DNA from: Acidobacteriota bacterium
GTDB taxonomy: Bacteria; Acidobacteriota; Terriglobia; Terriglobales; Acidobacteriaceae
Length of the DNA stretch: 14,163 bases
Assembly (NCBI GenBank): GCA_021851465.1
Contig: JAJZDL010000051.1
Location: forward strand, 1-14,163
Reading direction: 5' to 3'
In this document: positions 1 through 5,041 of the stretch, in pieces
Position numbering within the stretch: position 1 is the stretch's first letter
Layout of the letters: every line of letters starts with the position of its first letter
Position numbers and translations under genes: made by a program
The notes under the pieces: generated by a model
What the model was told of the DNA's origin: nothing
Database searches by the model: none
What the model saw: only the letters and a program-made list of their open reading frames with translations

Positions 1-52
1 CAACACCGTGATCGTTGAGCGCGGCTAACAACTCTTTTTGGTCCTTGAGCAT
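1..52 (-). CDS. Probable nucleotidyltransferase (AbiEii/DUF6036-like), N-terminal fragment
   Basis: Only 17 codons lie inside the window: an ATG at 52-50 followed by LKDQKELLAALNDHGV, running off the left edge. An in-frame TGA sits immediately before this ATG, so the ATG is the first possible start. From memory, a start of the type ML-D-(K/R)ELL-A-N-H-V is typical of a family of small nucleotidyltransferase-fold proteins, where it continues into a YL-VGG-A strand and a nucleotidyltransferase motif. Those proteins are often annotated as AbiEii/AbiGii toxin-like or DUF6036. The start lies inside the 3' part of the upstream small ORF, the overlapping arrangement known for this gene pair. The catalytic motif is outside the window, so the call rests on a short N-terminus plus context. 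Confidence 0.42.
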   Translation of the reverse strand, partial: MLKDQKELLAALNDHGV

Positions 53-224
53 TCAGATCGATCTTGTGAATCGCGGCAAAATACTCGGCCAACTCCGCAA
101 CCACCTTAACTTTCTCCGCAACAGGCTGGTCACGCCAGTAGCGTAGATCCGCCTCTGCCTGCTCCCGATGGCTGGAAAAGCGGCGAACCGTTCTACTTGG
201 ATCGGCGGCAACCCACTCCTGCAT
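1..224 (-). CDS. Small conserved protein paired with a nucleotidyltransferase (partial)
   Basis: An ATG at 224-222 opens a frame of 74 codons that is still open at the left edge. It begins MQEWVAADPSRTVRRFSSHR and continues with a helical, charged segment (E-Q-A-EADLRYW, then PVAEKVKVVAELAEYF). It ends in the window with GPKRVVSRAQRSRC. A good ribosome site (AAGGAG) lies 9-11 bases upstream of the ATG. The RYW-x-x-(R/Q)P-x-x-E-(K/R) pattern resembles the short protein usually encoded just before small nucleotidyltransferases, where the two form a toxin-antitoxin-like or mobile gene pair. That match is from memory and no function is shown here. The last 50 bases overlap the downstream start in another frame, which suggests translational coupling. 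The true stop is just outside the window. Confidence 0.55.
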   Translation of the reverse strand, partial: MQEWVAADPSRTVRRFSSHREQAEADLRYWRDQPVAEKVKVVAELAEYFAAIHKIDLNAQGPKRVVSRAQRSRC

Positions 225-242
225 AGCGGTTCTCTCCTTCTT

Positions 243-329
243 TCATTTTACAGCCAGCGCCGTCTCTGTAGTCATCTCATCCAGCGCCAAAGCCTGGTCG
301 TCCGCCGTTCCCGGTAAAAATATCGCCAT
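243..329 (-). CDS. Possible 28-residue peptide ORF
   Basis: This short ORF encodes MAIFLPGTADDQALALDEMT followed by TETALAVK. It starts 14 bases after the thioredoxin-like gene ends and stops 18 bases before the next gene starts. Its ATG has an overlapping pair of purine-rich sites upstream (AAGGAG, then GGAG close to the ATG), as strong as those of its neighbours. The peptide is acidic with no signal sequence or Cys. I do not recognise it. It could be a real small protein, a translation-coupling leader, or the remnant of a longer gene. A 67-codon in-frame extension overlaps the upstream gene and has no good start. Confidence 0.3.
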   Translation of the reverse strand: MAIFLPGTADDQALALDEMTTETALAVK

Positions 330-343
330 CGTCTCCTGCTCCT

Positions 344-676
344 TCAAATCTTCCGTACCAGCCAGGCCTGTTCCTCGATGGCGCTGCGCAGCAGCGCTGC
401 CGGAGGCGTTCCCGTTCGCCGTCCCGCATCGACGTACGTCCGGCAACCGAACCCAAAGTGCGTCGCGGCGCGCGCTCCCGACTCCACGTCCACGCCATCG
501 ACCCGCACCGTCGGCGACCCCAAAAATCCCAGTTCCTGCGCTTCTTCCGCCGAGAGCACCTCAACCTCAGCAATCTCTGCCTCGACCCCCGACTCGAGCA
601 CCGCCTCACGCACCAACGATAGAGTTGGCGCGCTGTTCGGACACCCTGCAAAGTACAACACTTGGATCTTCAGCAT
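344..676 (-). CDS. Thioredoxin/glutaredoxin-fold protein with a single active-site Cys
   Basis: The protein has 110 residues. It opens with a beta strand and a redox-type turn, KIQVLYFAGCPNS, with C12 in the position of the first active-site Cys of thioredoxin-fold proteins. The second Cys of a CxxC motif is replaced by Ser. Residues 50-63 (LGFLGSPTVRVDG) look like the cis-proline loop and following strand. A third conserved-looking stretch, FGFGCRTY, holds another Cys. Proteins of this shape (about 100 aa, sometimes annotated as DF-family glutaredoxin or alkylmercury-lyase-like) are common, but their substrate is unknown. It follows hslV by 39 bp on the same strand and precedes the 28-codon ORF, so co-transcription with hslV is likely. 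The upstream ribosome site is G-rich and weak. The fold is reasonably sure, the role unknown. Confidence 0.78.
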   Translation of the reverse strand: MLKIQVLYFAGCPNSAPTLSLVREAVLESGVEAEIAEVEVLSAEEAQELGFLGSPTVRVDGVDVESGARAATHFGFGCRTYVDAGRRTGTPPAALLRSAIEEQAWLVRKI

Positions 677-715
677 ACCCGCCCCACTCTTCGCTGTATC
701 GAAATCCGCCGCAAC

Positions 716-1369
716 CTATGCGACCGCAGGGGCCTTCTTCAACTCTTCAATCGTCAACTGGTCGTTCGTATAAATACAGATCTGCCCGGCGATGCGCAGG
801 CTCTTCTCGGCAATCTCCCGCGCGCTCAGCTCGGTATTCTCCATCAGCGCCCGCGCCGAGGCCAGCGCATAGCTTCCGCCCGATCCAATCGCCACAATCC
901 CATCGTCTGGCTCGATCACGTCGCCATTGCCGCTCAGCACGAACGTCGCCGTCGTGTCGCAGACGATCAGCAGCGCCTCCAGATGACGCAGCATTCGGTC
1001 CGTCCGCCAGTCCTTGGCCAGTTCCACGGCACTGCGCCCCAGGTTGCCCGCGTACTGCTCCAGCTTGGTCTCGAAGCGCCCGAAGAGCGAGAAGGCATCC
1101 GCCGTCGAACCGGCAAAGCCCGCCAGCACCTTGTCCTGATAGAGCCGACGAATCTTCTTCGCCGAGTGCTTCATCACGCTCGCGCCCAGCGTCACCTGCC
1201 CGTCGGCCGCCATCACTACGCTGTCGCCGCGGCGAACGCACAGCACCGTCGTCGAGCGAACGCGCCGACCATCGCCTAAATCCAAAGGGTGTCCCGCAGC
1301 AAGCGCCTTCGCGCCCGCGCCGTTCTTCTTCAGGGACAGATTTACGAATTCATCGGAGGTCGTCTTCAT
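716..1369 (-). CDS. hslV: ATP-dependent protease subunit HslV (ClpQ)
   Basis: HslV is the proteolytic, proteasome-beta-like dodecamer of the cytoplasmic HslUV protease and needs the HslU ATPase. The family signature is clear: TTVLCVRRGDSVVMAADGQV, MKHSAKKIRRL, LAGFAGSTADAFSLF, NLGRSAVELAKDW, GDVIEPDDGIVAIGSGG and ICIYTND. The ATG at 1369-1367 has a GGAGG five or six bases upstream, so this start is well supported. That places the catalytic Thr at residue 40 or 41, behind a leader of about 39 residues, whereas most HslV proteins expose Thr1 by removing the initiator Met. No Met, GTG or TTG precedes the TT pair directly, so processing or a different maturation route is implied. The downstream gene is not hslU. 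Upstream the DNA turns at once into a transposase remnant. Confidence 0.97.
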   Translation of the reverse strand: MKTTSDEFVNLSLKKNGAGAKALAAGHPLDLGDGRRVRSTTVLCVRRGDSVVMAADGQVTLGASVMKHSAKKIRRLYQDKVLAGFAGSTADAFSLFGRFETKLEQYAGNLGRSAVELAKDWRTDRMLRHLEALLIVCDTTATFVLSGNGDVIEPDDGIVAIGSGGSYALASARALMENTELSAREIAEKSLRIAGQICIYTNDQLTIEELKKAPAVA

Positions 1370-1380
1370 AGTCGACCTCC

Positions 1381-1647
1381 AGTATATCGCCTGCCTGGAG
1401 CCGCGTTCGCGGCATCGACGAGAACACCAACGGCCTACTGCGACAGTCCCTGCCCATGGGAGAAGACCTCAGCATCCACTCCCAGAACGTTCTCGATGCC
1501 ATCGCTTGGGCCCCCATCGCAAGTCCCCAAAAATCACTCGGATGGAAGTGCCCAGCGGATGTCTTCCTGTCCAAATTCGACTTCGTGACATACTGGCACA
1601 GCACCTGCAACTCCGTTGCTCTTTATACTAGAACCCGCCAGGTATAA
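1381..1647 (+). pseudogene. IS30-family transposase, 3' remnant
   Basis: In plus frame 1 the region reads SPAWSRVRGIDENTNGLLRQ, then LPMGEDL, an intervening helix, SPQKSLGWKCPADVF and a run to the stop at 1647. This matches the C-terminal end of IS30-family transposases. There the last catalytic Glu of the DDE triad sits in (R)G-x-x-ENTNGLLRQ and is followed by P-x-x-x-DLS, PRK-LG(W/Y)-(S/T)PAE-F. Nothing upstream of 1381 continues the reading, because hslV and its ribosome site begin there. The N-terminal helix-turn-helix and the first two Asp residues are therefore missing. Substitutions such as AWAPIASP for the usual N-RP segment suggest decay. I could not identify a terminal inverted repeat in 1648-1702. 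Confidence 0.75.
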
Positions 1648-1702
1648 CAGGGGCTGAGGCCTTCCGAAGACTGTCGATGGATGCATATTGCATTCCACAA
1701 CT

Positions 1703-2473
1703 TCACCTCACGAAGAGGTCTTTGAGTTGCTGGAGGAGGACTTCACGGCCAGTAGCGGAGATGGCCTCGGCGAGGGGGAGTTGTTTGGGGCAGGCCTCGA
1801 CGCAGTTCTGGGCGAAGCCGCACTCCTGAATGCCGCCGTCTCCGGCGAGGGCGCGGAGGCGGTCTTCCTTGAGGACGGAGCCGGCGGGGTCCATGTTGAA
1901 GAGGCGGGCCTGGGCGATGGTTGCCGCGCCGACGAAGTTGGTGGCCGTATTGAACTGCGGGCACACCTCCATGCAGATGGTGCAGGAGATGCAGTTGGAG
2001 AGCGGGTAGCGCGCCTCCTGCGTCTGGGGGAACTGGCGCGGGCCGGGGCCGAGGTCGTAGGTGCCGTCGATGGGCACCCAGGCCTTGACGGCTTTGAGGT
2101 TCTCGAAGAGGACGGAGCGATCGACGGCGAGATCGCGGACGACGGGGAATTTGGAGAGCGGGGCGAGGCGGATGGGCTGGTCGGGATTTTCCTTCAGCAA
2201 GGCATCCACGAGGGTAGAACAGGCCATGCGGGCGCGGCCGTTGATGAGCATCGCACAGGAGCCGCAGATCTCTTCGAGGCAGTTGGAGTCGTAGGTGATC
2301 GGCGTGGTGGCTTTGCCGGAGACATCGACCGGGTTGAGCGCGATCTCGCCCAACAGCGAGGTGATGTTCATGTTGGGGCGATACGGGATGGCGAAGCGCT
2401 CGGTGCGCGCGGCGGCGTCCGGGGTGGACTGGCGGAGGACCTCGACGTGGATGGTGGATGGTGCGGTTGCCAT
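1703..2473 (-). CDS. sdhB: Succinate dehydrogenase/fumarate reductase iron-sulfur subunit
   Basis: The 256-residue protein carries electrons from the SdhA flavin to the membrane haem/quinone subunit. All three clusters are visible: the plant-type [2Fe-2S] loop (CLEEICGSCAMLINGRARMAC), the [4Fe-4S] motif CISCTICMEVCP and the [3Fe-4S] motif CGFAQNCVEACPK. The sequence follows the Bacillus SdhB pattern closely (RPNMN, EI-LNPV, TYDSNCLEE, FPVVRDLAVDRS, KAWVPIDGTYDLGPGPR). The ATG at 2473-2471 is chosen because homology begins there and a GAGG lies upstream. A longer frame back to 2674 only translates the palindromic repeats of the gap and is spurious. It is the last gene of the sdh operon, 252 bp after sdhA. 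Confidence 0.96.
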   Translation of the reverse strand: MATAPSTIHVEVLRQSTPDAAARTERFAIPYRPNMNITSLLGEIALNPVDVSGKATTPITYDSNCLEEICGSCAMLINGRARMACSTLVDALLKENPDQPIRLAPLSKFPVVRDLAVDRSVLFENLKAVKAWVPIDGTYDLGPGPRQFPQTQEARYPLSNCISCTICMEVCPQFNTATNFVGAATIAQARLFNMDPAGSVLKEDRLRALAGDGGIQECGFAQNCVEACPKQLPLAEAISATGREVLLQQLKDLFVR

Positions 2474-2504
2474 GGCTAACCTCGGTGGTGCTGCGAGTGA
2501 AATG

Positions 2505-2535
2505 CGGGGATTCTTCGCTTCGCTCAGAATGACAA
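2505..2535. repeat. GATTC...GAATGAC palindromic repeat, copy 1
   Basis: The sequence CGGGGATTCTTCGCTTCGCT continues CAGAATGACAA. The arms ATTCT and AGAAT flank a CGC/GCG-rich centre, so it can fold as a short hairpin. It is nearly identical to 5004-5034 (one difference, GCTTCG versus GCTGCG). It belongs to an intergenic repeat type that in reverse reads as CHSERSEESP/ILSEAKNP-like spurious peptides. It sits just upstream of sdhB. Confidence 0.8.
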
Positions 2536-2557
2536 TGATTTGGGGTGGTGCTGTTGC

Positions 2558-2577
2558 GGCACGGCTGAAGCCGTGCC
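2558..2577. repeat. GGCACGGC-TGAA-GCCGTGCC hairpin repeat, copy 1
   Basis: This is a perfect 8-bp stem (GGCACGGC/GCCGTGCC) closed by a TGAA loop, inside the sdhA-sdhB gap. The same 20 bases recur at 4924-4943. The flanks are also shared (TTGCGGCACGG upstream, CCTTCCG downstream), and a GCGGTTGA(A/G)GC follows each copy about 25-30 bases later, so the repeated unit is about 60 bp. Confidence 0.85.
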
Positions 2578-2634
2578 CTTCCGTTCTTGCCTCAGCGTGC
2601 GGTTGAGGCGGGTTGGTTACAAAAGCGAAAAGCA

Positions 2635-2662
2635 GATTCCTCCGCCACGCTGCGGAATGACA
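2635..2662. repeat. GATTC...GAATGAC palindromic repeat, copy 2
   Basis: GATTCCTCCGCCACGCTGCG continues GAATGACA. The arms ATTCC and GGAAT, plus CCGC/GCGG inside, form a hairpin. It shares the GATTC(C/T) start and GAATGACA end with copies 1, 3 and 4 while the stem sequence differs in a compensated way, as expected for a structured repeat family. Confidence 0.7.
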
Positions 2663-2690
2663 AACAAAAAGCACAAAAGCAAACTACAGA

Positions 2691-2713
2691 GATTCTGGCT
2701 ACGCCAGAATGAC
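2691..2713. repeat. GATTC...GAATGAC palindromic repeat, copy 3
   Basis: GATTCTGGCTACGCCAGAAT is followed by GAC. It is a perfect 8-bp stem (ATTCTGGC/GCCAGAAT) with a TAC loop. It lies 12 bp past the sdhA stop, so it could act as a 3'-end RNA structure of the sdhA message. No T-run follows on the minus strand, so it is not a classical intrinsic terminator. Confidence 0.7.
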
Positions 2714-2725
2714 GAACCGAAAAAT

Positions 2726-4507
2726 TTAGGCCGTCGCGTCGTACTTGCGGGGGCGGGGTGGGATGAGGGTGGTGTCGACTTCGGCGTAGGAGAAGGCGGG
2801 GGCGATGACGGTGGCGTCGTACCTGGCCATGGTGGTTTTGAGGAACTGAGGGTCGTTGCGGTCGGGGAAGTCGGGCTTGTAGTGGGCTCCGCGGGACTCG
2901 TCGCGGAGGCGCGCGCCCTGCACGATGACGCGGGCGAGGTGGAGCATATTTTCCAACTGGCGGGCGAAGGCGAAGCTGGTGTTGGCCCACTGCGATTTGT
3001 CAGAGAGGTTGACGTTGCGGTAGCGCGCGAGGAGTTCGACGATCTTGGCGTCGGCTTCGGCGAGGCCTGCGTTGTAGCGGATGATGGTGGCGTGCTTGGT
3101 CATGGTGTCGCCCAGCTCGCGCCATAGCTTGAAGGGGTTTTCCGTGCCGGGGTTGGCGAGCAGGGCGGCGTTCTTCTCATTCTGACGCTGGATCTCGGCG
3201 GCGTGGCCTCCGTCGCCGGGCGCGGCGGGGAGGGACTTGGCGTAGGCGAGGGCCTGCGGGCCTGCGATGAAGCCACCGTTGATGCAGGAGAGGAGGGAGT
3301 TTGCGCCGAGGCGGTTGGCCCCGTGGATGGAGAAGTCGGCCTCGCCGGCGGCAAAGACGCCAGGAATGTTGGTGTGCTGGTTGAAGTCCACCCAGAGGCC
3401 GCCCATGGTGTAGTGCATGCCGGGGAAGATCTTCATGGGGACGTCGCGCGGGTCGTCGCCGACGAATTTTTCGTAGATTTCGAGGATGCCCTCGAGCTTG
3501 CGGTTGAGGGTCTCGCGGTCGATGTGGGTGAGGTCGAGGTAGACCATGGGCTGTCCGTCGATGCCGAGGCCGAGTTCGTAGACGACGCGGTGGATGGCGC
3601 GGGTGGCGATGTCGCGTGGGACGAGGTTGCCGTACTTGGGGTACCACTCCTCGAGGAAGTAGAAGCGGTCGGCCTCGGGGATGGATTTTGCGATGCGCTT
3701 GTCGTTCTTGTCGCGGGGGACCCAGACGCGGCCACCCTCGCCGCGGGCGGATTCGGACATGAGACGGAGCTTGTCGTCGCCGGGGATGCAGGTGGGATGG
3801 ACCTGGATGAACTCTCCGTTGGCGTAGACGGCGCCCTGTTGATAGAGGGCGGACTGGGCGGAGCCGGTGCAGACGACGGAGTTGGTGCTCTTGCCGAAGA
3901 TGGCCCCGATCCCGCCGGTGCAGACGATGACGGCGTCGGCGGGGAAGGTGCGCGTCTGCATGGAGCGAAGGTCGAGGGCGCAGATGCCGCGGCAGACGCC
4001 GTTGGAGTCGAGGACGGCTGAGAGAAACTCCCAGCCCTCGTATTTTTTGACGTGGCCAGCGGACTCGTGTCGGCGGACCTGCTCGTCGAGGGCGTAGAGG
4101 AGTTGCTGGCCGGTGGTTGCGCCAGCGAATGCGGTGCGCTGGTAGAGCGTACCGCCGAAGCGGCGGAAGTCGAGCAGACCCTCGTGCGTGCGGTTGAAGG
4201 GGACGCCCATGCGGTCGAGCAGGTCGATGATGGCGGGGGCGCGGGCGGTCATGTCGCGGACGGGGGCCTGGTCGGCGAGGAAGTCGCCACCGTAGACGGT
4301 GTCGTCGAAGTGCTTGTAGACGGTGTCGCCCTCGCCCTTCAGGTCCTTGGCGGCGTTGATGCCGCCCTGCGCGCAGACGGAGTGGGAGCGCTTGACGGGG
4401 ACGATGGAGAAGAGATCAACCGTGCCGCCGGCCTCGGCGATCTTGATGACGGCGGAGAGACCGGCGAGGCCTCCTCCGATGACGATGATGCGGGGTGATG
4501 CGGACAT
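2726..4507 (-). CDS. sdhA: Succinate dehydrogenase/fumarate reductase flavoprotein subunit
   Basis: The 593-residue FAD subunit oxidises succinate to fumarate (or the reverse) on the cytoplasmic face. Visible motifs are the N-terminal dinucleotide fold IIVIGGGLAGLSA (7-19), the covalent-FAD histidine in KRSHSVCAQGG (H42), the second FAD site CTGGIGAIFG (196-205), HPT (237-239), the catalytic arginine region SESARGEGGR (251-260), HYTMGG (365-370), and GANRLGANSLLS (396-407). The length is normal for the Bacillus/Wolinella-type subunit. The ATG at 4507 has AGGA about nine bases upstream and homology starts at once. It is 24 bp downstream of the small membrane ORF and 252 bp upstream of sdhB. 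No truncation or motif loss is seen. Confidence 0.97.
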   Translation of the reverse strand: MSASPRIIVIGGGLAGLSAVIKIAEAGGTVDLFSIVPVKRSHSVCAQGGINAAKDLKGEGDTVYKHFDDTVYGGDFLADQAPVRDMTARAPAIIDLLDRMGVPFNRTHEGLLDFRRFGGTLYQRTAFAGATTGQQLLYALDEQVRRHESAGHVKKYEGWEFLSAVLDSNGVCRGICALDLRSMQTRTFPADAVIVCTGGIGAIFGKSTNSVVCTGSAQSALYQQGAVYANGEFIQVHPTCIPGDDKLRLMSESARGEGGRVWVPRDKNDKRIAKSIPEADRFYFLEEWYPKYGNLVPRDIATRAIHRVVYELGLGIDGQPMVYLDLTHIDRETLNRKLEGILEIYEKFVGDDPRDVPMKIFPGMHYTMGGLWVDFNQHTNIPGVFAAGEADFSIHGANRLGANSLLSCINGGFIAGPQALAYAKSLPAAPGDGGHAAEIQRQNEKNAALLANPGTENPFKLWRELGDTMTKHATIIRYNAGLAEADAKIVELLARYRNVNLSDKSQWANTSFAFARQLENMLHLARVIVQGARLRDESRGAHYKPDFPDRNDPQFLKTTMARYDATVIAPAFSYAEVDTTLIPPRPRKYDATA

Positions 4508-4531
4508 AAGTATATTTCCTATTCAATCCTG

Positions 4532-4816
4532 TTAGTGCGTAGCGTAATGGCTGCCGATAACCATGAGAAAACCAACCCCGAACAAAATCCAAATAAGTCC
4601 GAACAGCATATTTAGCGGCCCGCCTTTGTGAGATTTCCTATATGTATTGATGATGTCATTCGAATAAAGCCGAACAAAAAGATGCCATATTGGAATTCTG
4701 TCTTGCGGTGACCGATCTTTATTAATGACGTTCAGCATTCTGTATCCGGTGACGAACATGAGGCTTAAGCTGATGAAGAGAACCATGAAGCCGCCAGCAA
4801 GCAGAAGATTCTCCAT
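4532..4816 (-). CDS. Small two-helix membrane protein inside the sdh operon
   Basis: The 94-residue protein has two hydrophobic segments, about residues 4-24 (LLLAGGFMVLFISLSLMFV) and 70-88 (MLFGLIWILFGVGFLMVIG). They are separated by a charged loop rich in Lys/Arg/Asp (NKDRSPQDR, NTYRKSHKGG). I do not recognise the family. It sits between sdhC and sdhA on the same strand, where Bacillus-type operons normally have nothing because SdhC alone supplies the membrane anchor. Its base composition differs sharply: by hand count 73 of 180 bases in 4561-4740 are G or C (about 41%), against clearly G+C-rich neighbours. No strong ribosome site precedes the ATG. It could be an accessory anchor, an assembly factor or an unrelated acquired gene. 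Confidence 0.7.
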   Translation of the reverse strand: MENLLLAGGFMVLFISLSLMFVTGYRMLNVINKDRSPQDRIPIWHLFVRLYSNDIINTYRKSHKGGPLNMLFGLIWILFGVGFLMVIGSHYATH

Positions 4817-4835
4817 CGGTATTCACCGCACCTGC

Positions 4836-4850
4836 CCCGGCTGTGCCGGG
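4836..4850. repeat. CCCGGC-TGT-GCCGGG hairpin
   Basis: This is a perfect 6-bp inverted repeat with a three-base loop, 19 bp upstream of the small membrane ORF's start. It would form a hairpin in the leader of that ORF in the sdh transcript. Only one copy was seen in the window, so its membership of a repeat family is not shown here. Confidence 0.5.
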
Positions 4851-4878
4851 TTCGTTGAATTTGGTGATGCTGCCATTT

Positions 4879-4905
4879 CGTGCCTCAGGGGCTAAAGCAA
4901 CTTTC
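4879..4905. repeat. TGCCTCAGGGGCTAAAGC element
   Basis: The stretch CGTGCCTCAGGGGCTAAAGC, followed by AACTTTC, resembles another intergenic element I associate with Acidobacteriota genomes. There a CCTCAGGGGCTAAAGCCCC core recurs in many gaps. Only one copy is present here, so the call rests on recollection and on its place in a gap otherwise made of repeats. Confidence 0.35.
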
Positions 4906-4923
4906 TATCCGTGGGCGACTTGC

Positions 4924-4943
4924 GGCACGGCTGAAGCCGTGCC
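4924..4943. repeat. GGCACGGC-TGAA-GCCGTGCC hairpin repeat, copy 2
   Basis: Identical over 20 bases to the hairpin at 2558-2577, with the same TTGC before it and CCTTCCG after it, and GCGGTTGAAGC about 30 bases later. It lies in the sdhC-to-small-ORF gap. It sits in the same order relative to a GATTC-type copy as the other gap, but here the GATTC copy follows it on the plus strand. Confidence 0.85.
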
Positions 4944-5003
4944 CTTCCGATCTCTTCGACTATTTGCGACGCGGTTGAAGCAAGAACAGACAACGACGCA
5001 ATA

Positions 5004-5034
5004 CGGGGATTCTTCGCTGCGCTCAGAATGACAA
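5004..5034. repeat. GATTC...GAATGAC palindromic repeat, copy 4
   Basis: CGGGGATTCTTCGCTGCGCT continues CAGAATGACAA. It matches 2505-2535 at all but one base, in the same orientation. It begins only 8 bp beyond the sdhC stop codon, as 2691-2713 does 12 bp beyond the sdhA stop, so an RNA-end or mRNA-stability role is possible. Confidence 0.8.
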
Positions 5035-5041
5035 AGAAATG

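Noticed and set aside
526..537. MutL residues 526-537: Val instead of Ala in DQHA(x)2E(x)4E as a loss of endonuclease (residue numbers, gene at 11501-13576)
   Set aside because: The metal-binding Asp, His and both Glu residues are intact and the change is conservative, so activity is still expected.
625..1371. 248-codon plus-strand ORF opposite hslV
   Set aside because: Arg/Ser/Pro-rich antisense shadow; hslV is unambiguous.
1350..1610. 86-codon minus-strand ORF overlapping the hslV start
   Set aside because: Starts with TTG, is antisense to the IS30 remnant and runs through the hslV ribosome site in another frame; no supporting signal.
2474..2674. 67-residue N-terminal extension of SdhB
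   Set aside because: It only translates the palindromic repeats of the gap (ILSEAKNP-like and HGFSRAA-like peptides); homology and a ribosome site support the start at 2473.
3203..4021. 272-codon plus-strand ORF opposite sdhA
   Set aside because: Antisense shadow of sdhA with the same biased Gly/Val/Asp/Glu composition and no domain.
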